From assembly GCA_033720895.1 (NCBI GenBank), contig JAWWBS010000012.1:1-49377 (forward strand): DNA of 49,377 nucleotides, written 5' to 3'. Both the position numbers and the translations under genes were made by a program. The DNA is from Gammaproteobacteria bacterium. Its GTDB lineage: Bacteria; Pseudomonadota; Gammaproteobacteria; Natronospirales; JAJUFS01. Positions 36,285-44,603 of the stretch are shown one piece after another. The notes below the pieces were generated by a model, which was not told where the DNA came from, did no database searches, and saw only the letters and a list, made by a program, of their open reading frames with translations. Numbering within the stretch: position 1 is the first letter of the stretch; every line of letters starts with the position of its first letter.

Positions 36285-38366
36285 TCAGGCGGGCAGCTTG
36301 GCATCTTCGGCCATCACGACCTCCGGCTCCTGCACGTAGTTGCCCTGGATGTAGTTGACGCCCAACTGCCACAGCACGGCCATCGTGTTGGCGTTTTCGA
36401 CGCGCTCCGCCACGGATTCGATGCTCATCTCGCGCGACTTTTCGAGGATGGCCTGGACCTTCTCCCGCTTCTCGTCGTCACTGCCGATGACCTGCATGAA
36501 AGAGCCGTCGATCTTCACGAACGCCATGGGGATGTGCTGGAACATCTGCATCGAGTTGTGACCGATGCCGAAGTGTTCCAGGGCGACGAGCTGACCGAAT
36601 TTCTTGGCGGTTTCAGCGACAGCCTTCGATTCGTTCAGGCGCTTCTCCGCGGTCGACTCGGCAATCTGGAACACCACCGACCCCTTTTGCGGTTTGTACT
36701 TGCCGAGCACGCCGTCCAGCCATGACACGAATTTGCTGTCTGCCAGGCTTTGCTCCGAAATGCGGATGAAGAACTGGGCCTTCTTGCCTTCCGTGTGGCG
36801 CTCGACCAGCCGAGACATCGAGTTCTGCAGGATCCAGCGATCGATACCGGTCATGAGGTTGTTGCGCTCGGCGGCCGGAATGAAATCACCCGGCATCACT
36901 TCCTCACCGTCCTCGGTCTTCATGCGCACGAGGATATCGAACATTTCGCTGACATCGCCTTCCAGGCTGGCAATGGGCTGGAATACGAGCTGGAAACGAT
37001 TGTCCTTGAGTGCACCGGTGATGCGCTTGACCCAGCCGGCGTCGAGCACCTTGCCTTCCTTGTCGACCTCTGCAGGGGCGTAACGCACGGCCTTGTTGCC
37101 ACCTTTGTCGCGAGCTTCCTTGTTGGCAAGCTGCGCCAGCGAGATCAGCTGGCCGGCGTTCTTGAATTCGTTCTTGTAGTCGGCGTAGCCGATGCTGACC
37201 GTCATGCTGGTCGACTGGCCACCGGCTTCGAATACCCTGCCGGCCACGTCTGCCTGCAGCTTCTCGGCAAAGGCATCGAGTTCCGCATCGTTCTTGCGGG
37301 TGATCACGGCAGTGAAGATGTTGCCGCCAAAACGTGCCAGCAGATCCTGCTCTTCGACGCTCTCCCGCAGGTGGGCTGCCAGCAGTTTCAGGACGTTGTC
37401 GGATGCCAGCGGGCCGACCTTTTCCTCGATCTGCGAGAAATGGTCCGGCTTCAGGAACATCAGGGCGCTGGCACCGGCAGGCTTGTTCTTGATGGTCTGG
37501 TTGACCAGTTCGACAAAATGGTGGCGATGGAAGAGTCCCGTCAGCGGGTCACGCTTGCCGATTTCGTCCATCTCGGCCTGCATCTCGGCCCTGAGCTCGC
37601 TGGTGTCGCCCTCGCCACGGATGGCAATCTCGATACACGGCTCGCCATCAAGTTCCGTCTGGTCGAATTCCAGCTTGGTGTCGAAGGTCTCGCCGTTCTT
37701 CATGCCCTGCACAGACAGCGTGCCCACTTCCTTGCCCTTGTTGGTGGCAACCAGCGCTTCGCGAAGGGCGTCCTGATCGCCCTTGGCGAACAGGTCCATG
37801 ATCGTGTAGCCCTCGACATCGTCCGGGTCGGTGAAGCCGAACATCTCGGCAAATGACGGGTTTGCCTGGATCAGGATGCCGTCCTGCGCATAGGCGATCG
37901 AGTCCCCCGATTCGGCCAGGAATTCCTGGAAGCGTGACTGGTATTCGCCCACCAGGGCCTGGGCCTCTCGCAGGTCGCGGCGCGACTGAACCGCCGCGAG
38001 CTCGCGCTTGATAACCGCCAGCAGGAGGCGCTCGTTGTCCAGGGTCAGCAGCGCATGGGCGCCACGCTCGATCACCACGGCCATCGCGTCTTCGTCGAGC
38101 TTGCTGGCCACGGCCAGCACGGCAGAGTCTGGCGAGAGCTTCTGCTGGGAGCTGATTACCTCGTGAATCGGTGCTTTCTCGACTCTCAGGAAGGCAAAGA
38201 TCAGGTCGGGTTTCTGGTCCTGGATGATCTCCTCGGCATCTTCCAGCGACGAGGCCCAGCTGGAGCGCACGGCATGGCCTGCGCCTCGCAAAATGCCATT
38301 GAGTTTCTCGGCATTGTTCTGCGATTGCGAGATCACCAGAATGGGCAGGAAATTGCGTTCGACCAA
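36285..38366 (-). CDS. fimX: FimX-like REC-PAS-GGDEF-EAL protein with degenerate catalytic motifs
   Basis: A TTG start at 38366 with AGAGGA upstream gives 693 residues. It is preferred over a distal ATG at 38450, which lies in intergenic-looking DNA. The order is a receiver-like domain without a clear phospho-Asp (about 5-120), PAS (about 145-255), GGDEF-like (270-420; GGNIF at 347-351 instead of GGDEF) and EAL-like (440-690; FDILVR at 476-481, EHFGIG at 597-602 instead of DDFGTG). Both enzymatic motifs are lost, as in Pseudomonas/Xanthomonas FimX, a c-di-GMP receptor that drives type IV pilus assembly. Arg481, Lys618 and Glu657 remain and fit ligand binding. It is probably a c-di-GMP sensor, not an enzyme. 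Confidence 0.8.
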   Translation of the reverse strand: MVERNFLPILVISQSQNNAEKLNGILRGAGHAVRSSWASSLEDAEEIIQDQKPDLIFAFLRVEKAPIHEVISSQQKLSPDSAVLAVASKLDEDAMAVVIERGAHALLTLDNERLLLAVIKRELAAVQSRRDLREAQALVGEYQSRFQEFLAESGDSIAYAQDGILIQANPSFAEMFGFTDPDDVEGYTIMDLFAKGDQDALREALVATNKGKEVGTLSVQGMKNGETFDTKLEFDQTELDGEPCIEIAIRGEGDTSELRAEMQAEMDEIGKRDPLTGLFHRHHFVELVNQTIKNKPAGASALMFLKPDHFSQIEEKVGPLASDNVLKLLAAHLRESVEEQDLLARFGGNIFTAVITRKNDAELDAFAEKLQADVAGRVFEAGGQSTSMTVSIGYADYKNEFKNAGQLISLAQLANKEARDKGGNKAVRYAPAEVDKEGKVLDAGWVKRITGALKDNRFQLVFQPIASLEGDVSEMFDILVRMKTEDGEEVMPGDFIPAAERNNLMTGIDRWILQNSMSRLVERHTEGKKAQFFIRISEQSLADSKFVSWLDGVLGKYKPQKGSVVFQIAESTAEKRLNESKAVAETAKKFGQLVALEHFGIGHNSMQMFQHIPMAFVKIDGSFMQVIGSDDEKREKVQAILEKSREMSIESVAERVENANTMAVLWQLGVNYIQGNYVQEPEVVMAEDAKLPA

Positions 38367-38403
38367 GACCGTTCCTCTGAATAGATAGTCAGCTTCCGTA
38401 CAG

Positions 38404-38413
38404 AACGTACGTT
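38404..38413. promoter_or_regulatory. Perfect 10-bp palindrome upstream of the FimX-like gene
   Basis: AACGTACGTT lies 38 bases before the TTG start, inside a 98-base gap. Its position would suit an operator or the core of a leader element. No clear promoter boxes accompany it. Confidence 0.3.
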
Positions 38414-38464
38414 GTAAAGGATAACATCCGTTGTTTCCAGTTGTTTGCACCCAAAATCAGGGTC

Positions 38465-39496
38465 TTACAACAGTATTTTCCCAGAGGCCTCCGGGATTTC
38501 TCTGACCAAGCGGGGTACGAGGTATCCCGACAGTCGGGCATGCACCTGGTTCCACAGCAAGCGGGCTCTCGACTCCGGGAGGTCGAAGTGAGCTGCCCCT
38601 TCTACCTTGTCGAGGACGTGCAGGTAATACGGCAGCACACCGTTGGCAAACAGGGCTTCCGACAACTCGCAGAGCGTGTCGGCCGAGTCATTGACTCCGC
38701 CCAGCAAGACCGACTGGTTGAGCAAGGTGATGCCGGTCTGGCGCAGCCTTCGCAAGGCTTCGCGGGCCCGTGTGCCCAGTTCGGCAGGGTGGTTCACATG
38801 CAGTACCAGTACCGTATCCAGCGGCAAGCCCGTCAACCAGTCCAGCAGTTCATCGTCCACCCGGGAGGGCAGCACGACCGGCTGCCGGCTGTGAATCCGC
38901 AGGCGACGCAGATGCGGCAGGGCGGCCAGCTCCGTGCTGACCCGCCTCAGCTTGTCGGTCCCGAGCAGCAGCGGGTCACCGCCGCTCAGGATCACCTCTT
39001 CGATGCCCTTGTCGGCCGCAATGGCCTGGCGGATGGCTGGCCAGTCGGCCAGGGGGTTGGCATCGGTGTAGTCGAAATGCCGCCGGAAGCAGTACCGGCA
39101 ATGAACGCCGCAAGCACCGGTCAAGGTCAGCAGGGCGCGCCCCGAGTACTTCTGCAGCAGGCCCGGCGTGGCCTGCGGGCCAGCCTGGGCTGCGGTTTCA
39201 GCCAGCGGATCCCGGCTGTAGCCGGCGACAGTGTCCAGTTCCTTGCCAAGCGGCAGGAACTGGCGCAGCACCGGGTCAGCTGGATTGCCCGGCTCGATGC
39301 AGTCGAGCAGGGCTCGCGGCAGGCGCAAGGGGAATTGCGTCGCGGCCGTTCGGGCGGCGGGCAGGTCGGCCAGGTCCAGTGACAGCAGGCGGAAGAGTTC
39401 CTCCGGATCACGGATGGCGGCAGCCTGTTCGGCTTTCCAGTTGCTGCCTTCGGAGTTGTTCGCGGGCTGACTTCGACCGGGGATAGGCGCTACCAT
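38465..39496 (-). CDS. epmB: EF-P beta-lysylation radical SAM enzyme EpmB (lysine 2,3-aminomutase-like)
   Basis: EpmB converts (S)-alpha-lysine to (R)-beta-lysine, which EpmA attaches to EF-P. The start at 39496 gives 343 residues, like E. coli EpmB (342). The radical SAM cluster motif is CGVHCRYC with Cys129, Cys133 and Cys136. The PLP-binding and GGDPLLLG segments are also conserved. The open frame continues upstream antisense to efp but is a shadow. It is transcribed divergently from efp across 63 bases, so the enzyme and its substrate share a control region. Confidence 0.95.
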   Translation of the reverse strand: MVAPIPGRSQPANNSEGSNWKAEQAAAIRDPEELFRLLSLDLADLPAARTAATQFPLRLPRALLDCIEPGNPADPVLRQFLPLGKELDTVAGYSRDPLAETAAQAGPQATPGLLQKYSGRALLTLTGACGVHCRYCFRRHFDYTDANPLADWPAIRQAIAADKGIEEVILSGGDPLLLGTDKLRRVSTELAALPHLRRLRIHSRQPVVLPSRVDDELLDWLTGLPLDTVLVLHVNHPAELGTRAREALRRLRQTGITLLNQSVLLGGVNDSADTLCELSEALFANGVLPYYLHVLDKVEGAAHFDLPESRARLLWNQVHARLSGYLVPRLVREIPEASGKILL

Positions 39497-39514
39497 ACGG
39501 ACCCTGAAATTGGT

Positions 39515-39536
39515 TGCCGGCAAGAACCGGCATTTT
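39515..39536 (+). promoter_or_regulatory. Hairpin with T run in the efp/epmB divergent gap
   Basis: TGCCGG (39515-39520) and CCGGCA (39527-39532) form a perfect 6-bp stem around the loop caagaa, followed by TTTT. It sits 24 bases before efp. It resembles a weak terminator or attenuator in the efp leader, or a shared operator of the divergent pair. Confidence 0.4.
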
Positions 39537-39559
39537 GCATCCGGGAGCACAGGAAGAAA

Positions 39560-40129
39560 ATGGCCAGCTATTCCACCAACGAATTCCGCGGCGGTCTCAA
39601 GATCATTCTCGACGGCGATCCGCACACCATTGTCGAGAACGAGTTCGTCAAGCCAGGCAAGGGCCAGGCCTTCAATCGCACCCGTGTCCGCAACCTCAGG
39701 ACCGGCCGGGTAGTGGAGAAGACCTTCAAGTCCGGCGAGTCGGTCGAGGCGGCCGATGTGCATGAAACCGACATGCAGTATCTCTACAACGACGGCGAGA
39801 TGTGGCATTTCATGGAGCCGGACACGTTTGTCCAGCATGCCGCTGACGCGAACGCGGTGGGCGAAAACGCCAAGTGGCTGAAGGAGCAGGATACCTGCCT
39901 GGTGACCCTCTGGAACGGCACGCCGCTGGACATCACGCCGCCGAACCACGTCGAGCTGGCGATCACCGAGACCGACCCGGGGCTGCGTGGCGACACCTCG
40001 GGAGGCGGCAACAAGCCCGCCACCCTGGAAACCGGTGCCGTCGTGCGCGTGCCCTTGTTCCTCAACGAGGGCGAGGTGATCAAGGTCGATACCCGCACGG
40101 GCGAATACGTCTCCCGCGCCAGCAAGTAA
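39560..40129 (+). CDS. efp: Translation elongation factor P
   Basis: EF-P relieves ribosome stalling on polyproline. The 189-residue protein has three OB-like domains. The modifiable Lys34 in KPGKGQAF matches the E. coli site exactly, so beta-lysylation is expected, and both EpmA and EpmB are encoded alongside. Domain III ends in GEYVSRASK. An AGGAAG ribosome-binding site precedes the ATG. epmA begins 20 bases after the stop. Confidence 0.98.
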   Translation: MASYSTNEFRGGLKIILDGDPHTIVENEFVKPGKGQAFNRTRVRNLRTGRVVEKTFKSGESVEAADVHETDMQYLYNDGEMWHFMEPDTFVQHAADANAVGENAKWLKEQDTCLVTLWNGTPLDITPPNHVELAITETDPGLRGDTSGGGNKPATLETGAVVRVPLFLNEGEVIKVDTRTGEYVSRASK

Positions 40130-40148
40130 AGCGGGATCCGGAGCTGCA

Positions 40149-41102
40149 GTGAGCGACTGGCAGCCTTCCGCGAGCCGCGACGCCCTGCTACGGCGCCAGG
40201 CGCTGGTCGACAAGCTGCGGCTGTTCTTTGCGGAGCGCGGCGTGCTCGAGGTGGAGACGCCGATGCTCAGCCGGGCGGCAACCACCGATCCGCAGCTGGC
40301 CAGCAACCGGGTGGAGTTGCCTGGCGAGTCGACACCTTTTTACCTGCACACCTCGCCGGAATTCTTCATGAAGCGCTTGCTGGCAGCAGGCTCCGGCGAC
40401 ATCTGGCAGCTGGGCAAGGTGTTTCGCGGCGCCGAGCAGGGCCGCATGCACAATCCCGAGTTCACCTTGCTGGAGTGGTACCGGCAGGGATTCGATGACC
40501 GCCGGCTGATGGACGAAGTGGCCGAGCTGCTGGCGGTGCTGCTTGGCGGTCGCTTGCAGCAGCCTCCCGAGTTCACAAGCTACGCCGAGCTGTTTCGCCA
40601 GCACCTGGGTGTCGATGCGCTGGCGAGCAGCGATTCCGACATTGCTGCCGCGCTCGAGGGCCGCGTGGACCTGCCGGGCGGGCTGGCACGCAACGAGTTG
40701 CTCGACCTGGCTGCCAGCACCTTGATCTATCCCGCCCTCGGCAAGGAGCGCGTCTGTTTTGTCACCGGCTTCCCGGCCGACCAGGCGGCCTTGGCGCGCT
40801 TGAACGAAGATGGCCGGACCGCGCGCCGCTTCGAGGCCTTCGTGGAAGGTGTCGAACTGGCCAACGGTTTTTACGAGCTGTGCGACGCGCCCGAGCAACG
40901 CCGGCGCTGCGAGGCGGAGAACAGGGCACGGCGTCAGCAAGGCCTGGCGGCAATGCCGATCGACGAGCATTTTCTTGCGGCGCTGGAGTCAGGCTTGCCG
41001 GATTGTGCGGGTGTGGCGGTTGGATTCGACCGGGTGGTGATGCTGGCGCTGGGCAAGGCCGACATTGCCGCAACCATGAGTTTTTCTTTCGAGCGCGTCT
41101 GA
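40149..41102 (+). CDS. epmA: EF-P--(R)-beta-lysine ligase EpmA
   Basis: EpmA (also PoxA/GenX/YjeA) activates (R)-beta-lysine and transfers it to EF-P Lys34. The 317-residue protein equals a class II lysyl-tRNA synthetase catalytic domain without the N-terminal anticodon-binding domain. Motif 2 is FRGAEQGRMHNPEFTLLEWY and motif 3 is GVAVGFDRVVMLALGKADI. It begins at GTG, 20 bases after efp, in an efp-epmA-msrC run. Confidence 0.96.
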   Translation: MSDWQPSASRDALLRRQALVDKLRLFFAERGVLEVETPMLSRAATTDPQLASNRVELPGESTPFYLHTSPEFFMKRLLAAGSGDIWQLGKVFRGAEQGRMHNPEFTLLEWYRQGFDDRRLMDEVAELLAVLLGGRLQQPPEFTSYAELFRQHLGVDALASSDSDIAAALEGRVDLPGGLARNELLDLAASTLIYPALGKERVCFVTGFPADQAALARLNEDGRTARRFEAFVEGVELANGFYELCDAPEQRRRCEAENRARRQQGLAAMPIDEHFLAALESGLPDCAGVAVGFDRVVMLALGKADIAATMSFSFERV

Positions 41103-41123
41103 GCGCCTGACGGAGTAGATCGA

Positions 41124-41630
41124 ATGTTTTCCACTGACGCCATCGAGGCCGACAACAAGGCCGATTTCTATGCCCAGCTCGCAGACTTCGCGCGCGGCCT
41201 GGTTCACGGCGAGACCGATGCCATAGCCAACGCAGCCAACCTGGCGGCACTGCTCTATCACATGTTGCCGGACGTGAACTGGGCGGGATTCTATTTCATG
41301 CGCCCGCTGGAAAACGGTGGCAGGGAGCTGGTGGTCGGCCCGTTCAACGGCAAGCCGGCCTGCGTGCGCATCGCACTGGGCAAGGGTGTGTGCGGTACTG
41401 CTGCCGAGACCCGGCAAACGCAGCGTGTTGCGGATGTCGACGCCTTTCCGGGTCACATCCCCTGTGATGCGGCGTCTCGCTCGGAAGTCGTCGTGCCGCT
41501 GCTGCGGGGTGACGAGGTGATCGGAGTGCTGGACATCGACAGCCCGATGCCTGATCGCTTCGACGCCGATGACCAGGCTGGCCTGGAGCGTATCGCCCGA
41601 ATTGCCGAGGAAAGCCTGGCCCTGCTGTGA
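41124..41630 (+). CDS. msrC: Free methionine-(R)-sulfoxide reductase (GAF domain)
   Basis: fRMsr reduces the R form of free methionine sulfoxide. The 168-residue protein is a single GAF domain. The three active-site cysteines Cys80, Cys90 and Cys114 correspond to the Cys84/94/118 of E. coli MsrC. Other family features are DVNWAGFYF, LGKGVCGTAAE, and EVVVPL through GVLDIDSP. It follows epmA by 21 bases and ends three bases before the convergent psd gene. Confidence 0.95.
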   Translation: MFSTDAIEADNKADFYAQLADFARGLVHGETDAIANAANLAALLYHMLPDVNWAGFYFMRPLENGGRELVVGPFNGKPACVRIALGKGVCGTAAETRQTQRVADVDAFPGHIPCDAASRSEVVVPLLRGDEVIGVLDIDSPMPDRFDADDQAGLERIARIAEESLALL

Positions 41631-41633
41631 GGT

Positions 41634-42506
41634 TCAGGTCAGCTTGCCGATGCGCTGGCCCATCTTCAGGGCAGCCCCCGGCTGCATGATGTCATCCCAG
41701 GACAGGCGGCCCTGCTCGGCCAGCAGGATCACCGTCGAGCCCATGTTGAAACGCCCCAGTTCCTTGCCCTTGGCAATTCGAATGCCGTCGCGTCCCGATG
41801 CCGTGCCGTAGTGCCAGGTCTTCAGATCGCGACCGCGTGGTGGCGTGATTTCTCCGGCCCAGACCGTTTCGATGCTGCCGACAAAGATGGCACCGACCAT
41901 CACAACCGCCAGCTTGCCGGCCGGCGTGTCGAAAATGGTTACCACGCGTTCGTTGCGCGCAAACAGTCCCGGCACTTCTGCAGTGGTCCGCGTGTTGACG
42001 CTGAACAGTCTTCCCGGAACGTGGCGCACCATCGACAATTCGCCATCGAGCGGCATGTGGATGCGATGGTAATCGCGCGGCGACAGGTAAATGGTGGCGA
42101 AGCTGCCATTGCTGAACATCTCGGCATCTTCTTCGCTGCCAAGCAGTTCGGCGGCCGTGTAACTGTGGCCCTTGGCCTGGAAGATGCGGCCGTCCTCGAT
42201 GGCCATGGCCTGGCTGACCGCGCCGTCGACCGGCGAGACCACGGATTTTTCACTGCCATCGACCGGCCGGGCTGACACTTTCAGTGCCCGCGTGAAAAAG
42301 TCGTTGAAGCTGTCGTAGTCCCTGGCTTCTTCGCGAACCGCCAGCGACAGATCCACCTTGAAGCCTTTGACGAACTGCTTGATGGCTGCCGTGGTCAGTG
42401 GACCAAGACGCAGTCGGGTCAGCCAGTGCACCACCCGCGACAGCGCATGGTGGGGCAGGGGGTATTGAATGAGAGATTTCCAGCTGGCCTTGTTGTTGGC
42501 GCTCAT
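41634..42506 (-). CDS. psd: Phosphatidylserine decarboxylase proenzyme
   Basis: Psd makes phosphatidylethanolamine in the inner membrane. The proenzyme cleaves itself at the GST motif (Gly256-Ser257-Thr258 in RFNMGST), turning the serine into the pyruvoyl cofactor. The processing residues Asp94 (SPVDGAV) and His150 (YHRIHMP) are present. The 290-residue length is typical. psd is the last gene of an SCO-PCuAC-psd run (15-base gap behind PCuAC), an unusual pairing with copper chaperones. Confidence 0.96.
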   Translation of the reverse strand: MSANNKASWKSLIQYPLPHHALSRVVHWLTRLRLGPLTTAAIKQFVKGFKVDLSLAVREEARDYDSFNDFFTRALKVSARPVDGSEKSVVSPVDGAVSQAMAIEDGRIFQAKGHSYTAAELLGSEEDAEMFSNGSFATIYLSPRDYHRIHMPLDGELSMVRHVPGRLFSVNTRTTAEVPGLFARNERVVTIFDTPAGKLAVVMVGAIFVGSIETVWAGEITPPRGRDLKTWHYGTASGRDGIRIAKGKELGRFNMGSTVILLAEQGRLSWDDIMQPGAALKMGQRIGKLT

Positions 42507-42521
42507 TGGGCGTTCCCGGGT

Positions 42522-42962
42522 TCAGTGATGATGATGTCGATCTGGCGTTCCGCGGTGCACCTTGGCAATGGCAACAATCTCCTTGCCGGATGCAAACGCA
42601 AAGCGCAGTTCTACCGATTCGCCCTCGGCGAGCCGTGGCTCGGCATCAAAGAGCATGAGATGTCGGCCGTTCGGTTCGAAGCGAACGCATTTGCCAGGAT
42701 CGAGCGTCACGCTGGGCGTCTTGCGCATGCTCGCCGTGCCATCGGCGTCGAAGGTTTCATGCATTTCGATGCGGCTGAAGCGTTCGCTGCTGACGTCGGT
42801 AAGGGTTTCGACGCGCTTGCCATCGTTGCACAGCAGAAAGTAACCGCCGTTGACGGCAACGCCGGGTGGCGCTTCGCGCAACCAGGCCTCGTCCAGCCGC
42901 AGCGTGCTGTTGCCGGCATGGGCGCTTGCAGTCAGCAGCAGGAGTACGAGAAGCCTTGTCAT
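42522..42962 (-). CDS. Periplasmic copper chaperone PCu(A)C
   Basis: This 146-residue protein has a short signal peptide (cleavage expected after AHA, residue 16). It binds Cu(I) through His68, Met79, His101 and Met103, with exactly the H-x10-M-x21-HxM spacing of the family. PCuAC passes copper to SCO and to the CuA or CuB centre of cytochrome oxidase. A second possible metal site is the C-terminal HHHH, preceded by HRGTPDR. Its start overlaps the SCO stop by four bases (ATGA), so the two are translated together. Confidence 0.93.
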   Translation of the reverse strand: MTRLLVLLLLTASAHAGNSTLRLDEAWLREAPPGVAVNGGYFLLCNDGKRVETLTDVSSERFSRIEMHETFDADGTASMRKTPSVTLDPGKCVRFEPNGRHLMLFDAEPRLAEGESVELRFAFASGKEIVAIAKVHRGTPDRHHHH

Positions 42963-43570
42963 CGGTAGTTGTCGACCATGGTTTGCATGTCGGTGGCAAT
43001 TGCGTCAGCGGAATGCGGTGCGGTGAACAGGGCGTGCAAGTCGCCGGCCGGATTCACGACCAGGATCGCCGAGCTGTGGATCACGGTGTAGCTGTCGCCT
43101 TCCGGCTGGTATTCCCACGCGACACTCATGGCCTCGGTGATTGGGGCGAGTGCATTGCCATCGCCACGCAGGCCGATGAAATCCGGGTTGAAATACTTTG
43201 CATACACAGCGGTCTTCTCGGCGTCATCACGCTGCACGTCCACCGATACGAATACCACTTGTGGTGCGGATTCGCCGAGCCGGTCGGTCACCTGGTCCAG
43301 CATGAACAGGGTATTGGGGCAGACGTCCGGGCAATTGGTAAAGCCAAAGAACACCAGGCTCCACTGGCCTTCGAAATCGGCACGCGTGAAGTCTGCCTCC
43401 GCACCTCGCTCCAGCGTGAACTCGGGCAATGCCCGCGGGCTGGACAGTACGGTGGCGGATTCGGTCTGCAGGGGTTCGGTCGATTGCTGGCTGCGCGTGG
43501 CAATGGCAATGCCGGCGCCGGCAGCCATCGCCGCAACAGCGACCAGCAGGATGATATTTCGTCGAGTCAT
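42959..43570 (-). CDS. SCO1/SenC-family copper chaperone
   Basis: This 203-residue protein has an N-terminal membrane anchor (about residues 5-24) and a thioredoxin-fold domain in the periplasm. The copper ligands are Cys80 and Cys84 in NCPDVCP and His165 in YTVIHSS. It assembles the CuA centre of aa3-type oxidase or matures cbb3 oxidase, working with PCuAC. No oxidase subunit genes are in the window. It heads the SCO-PCuAC-psd operon. Confidence 0.93.
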   Translation of the reverse strand: MTRRNIILLVAVAAMAAGAGIAIATRSQQSTEPLQTESATVLSSPRALPEFTLERGAEADFTRADFEGQWSLVFFGFTNCPDVCPNTLFMLDQVTDRLGESAPQVVFVSVDVQRDDAEKTAVYAKYFNPDFIGLRGDGNALAPITEAMSVAWEYQPEGDSYTVIHSSAILVVNPAGDLHALFTAPHSADAIATDMQTMVDNYR

Positions 43571-43661
43571 CCGCTTATTATCCCACAGCGATTATCTGAC
43601 AGCGACAGCTCGGTTATGATGTGGCCTGCTTTTTCGTTAATGACATCCGCTGGAGAGCGCC

Positions 43662-44600
43662 TTGGCCAAGCAGCCCACTGAATCAGGGATCGAATCCCTG
43701 CAGGAAATCGATGCCGACCTGTCCAGCGGACGGGAATTCATCTATTGGGCAGCCCGTTGTTTCGAAAGCAGTGACATCTTTTATGGTCATGGCACCGACA
43801 ATCCGCTGGACGAAGCGGTGGCGCTGGTCATGCACGTGCTGGAGCTGCCGTTCGGCTGTCCGGACGAACTGCTTGATAAGCGCATCAGCAGCGCCGAAAA
43901 GGCACGTATTCATGAATTGGCAAGTCGTCGCATCGAGCATCGCGAGCCGCTGGCCTATCTGCTGGGCGAGGCATGGTTTGCCGGACTCAGGTTCAAGGCC
44001 GATGCCCGCGCCCTGGTGCCACGCTCGCCGATCGCGGAGCTGGTCGAGCAGGGCTATGAACCCTGGGTGGATGCCGAGTCGGTGACAGCGGTGCTGGACC
44101 TGTGTACCGGTGGTGGCTCGATTGCCATCGCCACGGCACTGGCCCTGCCCCAGGCCGAGGTCGATGCCGTCGACCTGTCGGCCGAGGCGCTGGCACTGGC
44201 GGCGGAGAATGTAGCGCTGCACGAGGTGGGTCAACGTGTCACCCTGTTCGAGGGCGACCTGTTTGCGCCATTGCGGCGCAAGCGTTACGACATCATCGTG
44301 TCGAACCCGCCCTATGTGGATGCCGAGGACATGGCCGCCTTGCCGGCAGAGTTCCGGCGCGAACCCGAGCTGGGTCTTGCAGCGGGTGACGATGGTCTCG
44401 ACATCGTGCACCGCATCCTCGCGGAGGCGCCGCGTTACCTCGCCGACGAGGGCATCTTGATTGTGGAAGTGGGCAACAGTGCGCCGGCCCTGGAGGCGAC
44501 TTATCCACAGGTGGAATTCACCTGGCTCGATTTCGAACGTGGCGGCGATGGCATATTCCTGCTGACCTCGGACCAACTGCACGCTATCGCGGAGAAATAA
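43662..44600 (+). CDS. prmB: Ribosomal protein L3 N5-glutamine methyltransferase PrmB
   Basis: PrmB methylates a glutamine of ribosomal protein L3, using S-adenosylmethionine. The 312-residue protein starts at TTG (43662), seven bases after GGAG. A helical N-terminal domain (about 1-120) precedes the methyltransferase domain, with VLDLCTGGGSIAIA for SAM and the catalytic NPPY at 215-218 (IIVSNPPYVDAED). The L3-type sequence around it distinguishes it from PrmC. A candidate -10 TATGAT lies at 43615-43620. aroC starts three bases after the stop. Confidence 0.95.
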   Translation: MAKQPTESGIESLQEIDADLSSGREFIYWAARCFESSDIFYGHGTDNPLDEAVALVMHVLELPFGCPDELLDKRISSAEKARIHELASRRIEHREPLAYLLGEAWFAGLRFKADARALVPRSPIAELVEQGYEPWVDAESVTAVLDLCTGGGSIAIATALALPQAEVDAVDLSAEALALAAENVALHEVGQRVTLFEGDLFAPLRRKRYDIIVSNPPYVDAEDMAALPAEFRREPELGLAAGDDGLDIVHRILAEAPRYLADEGILIVEVGNSAPALEATYPQVEFTWLDFERGGDGIFLLTSDQLHAIAEK

Positions 44601-44603
44601 CGG

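Noticed and set aside
36285-38366. Active diguanylate cyclase/phosphodiesterase.
   Set aside because: GGNIF and FDILVR are not catalytic motifs, and DDFGTG is replaced by EHFGIG.
39497-40306. Upstream extension of the epmB frame across efp.
   Set aside because: It overlaps efp antisense; the known EpmB length fits the start at 39496.
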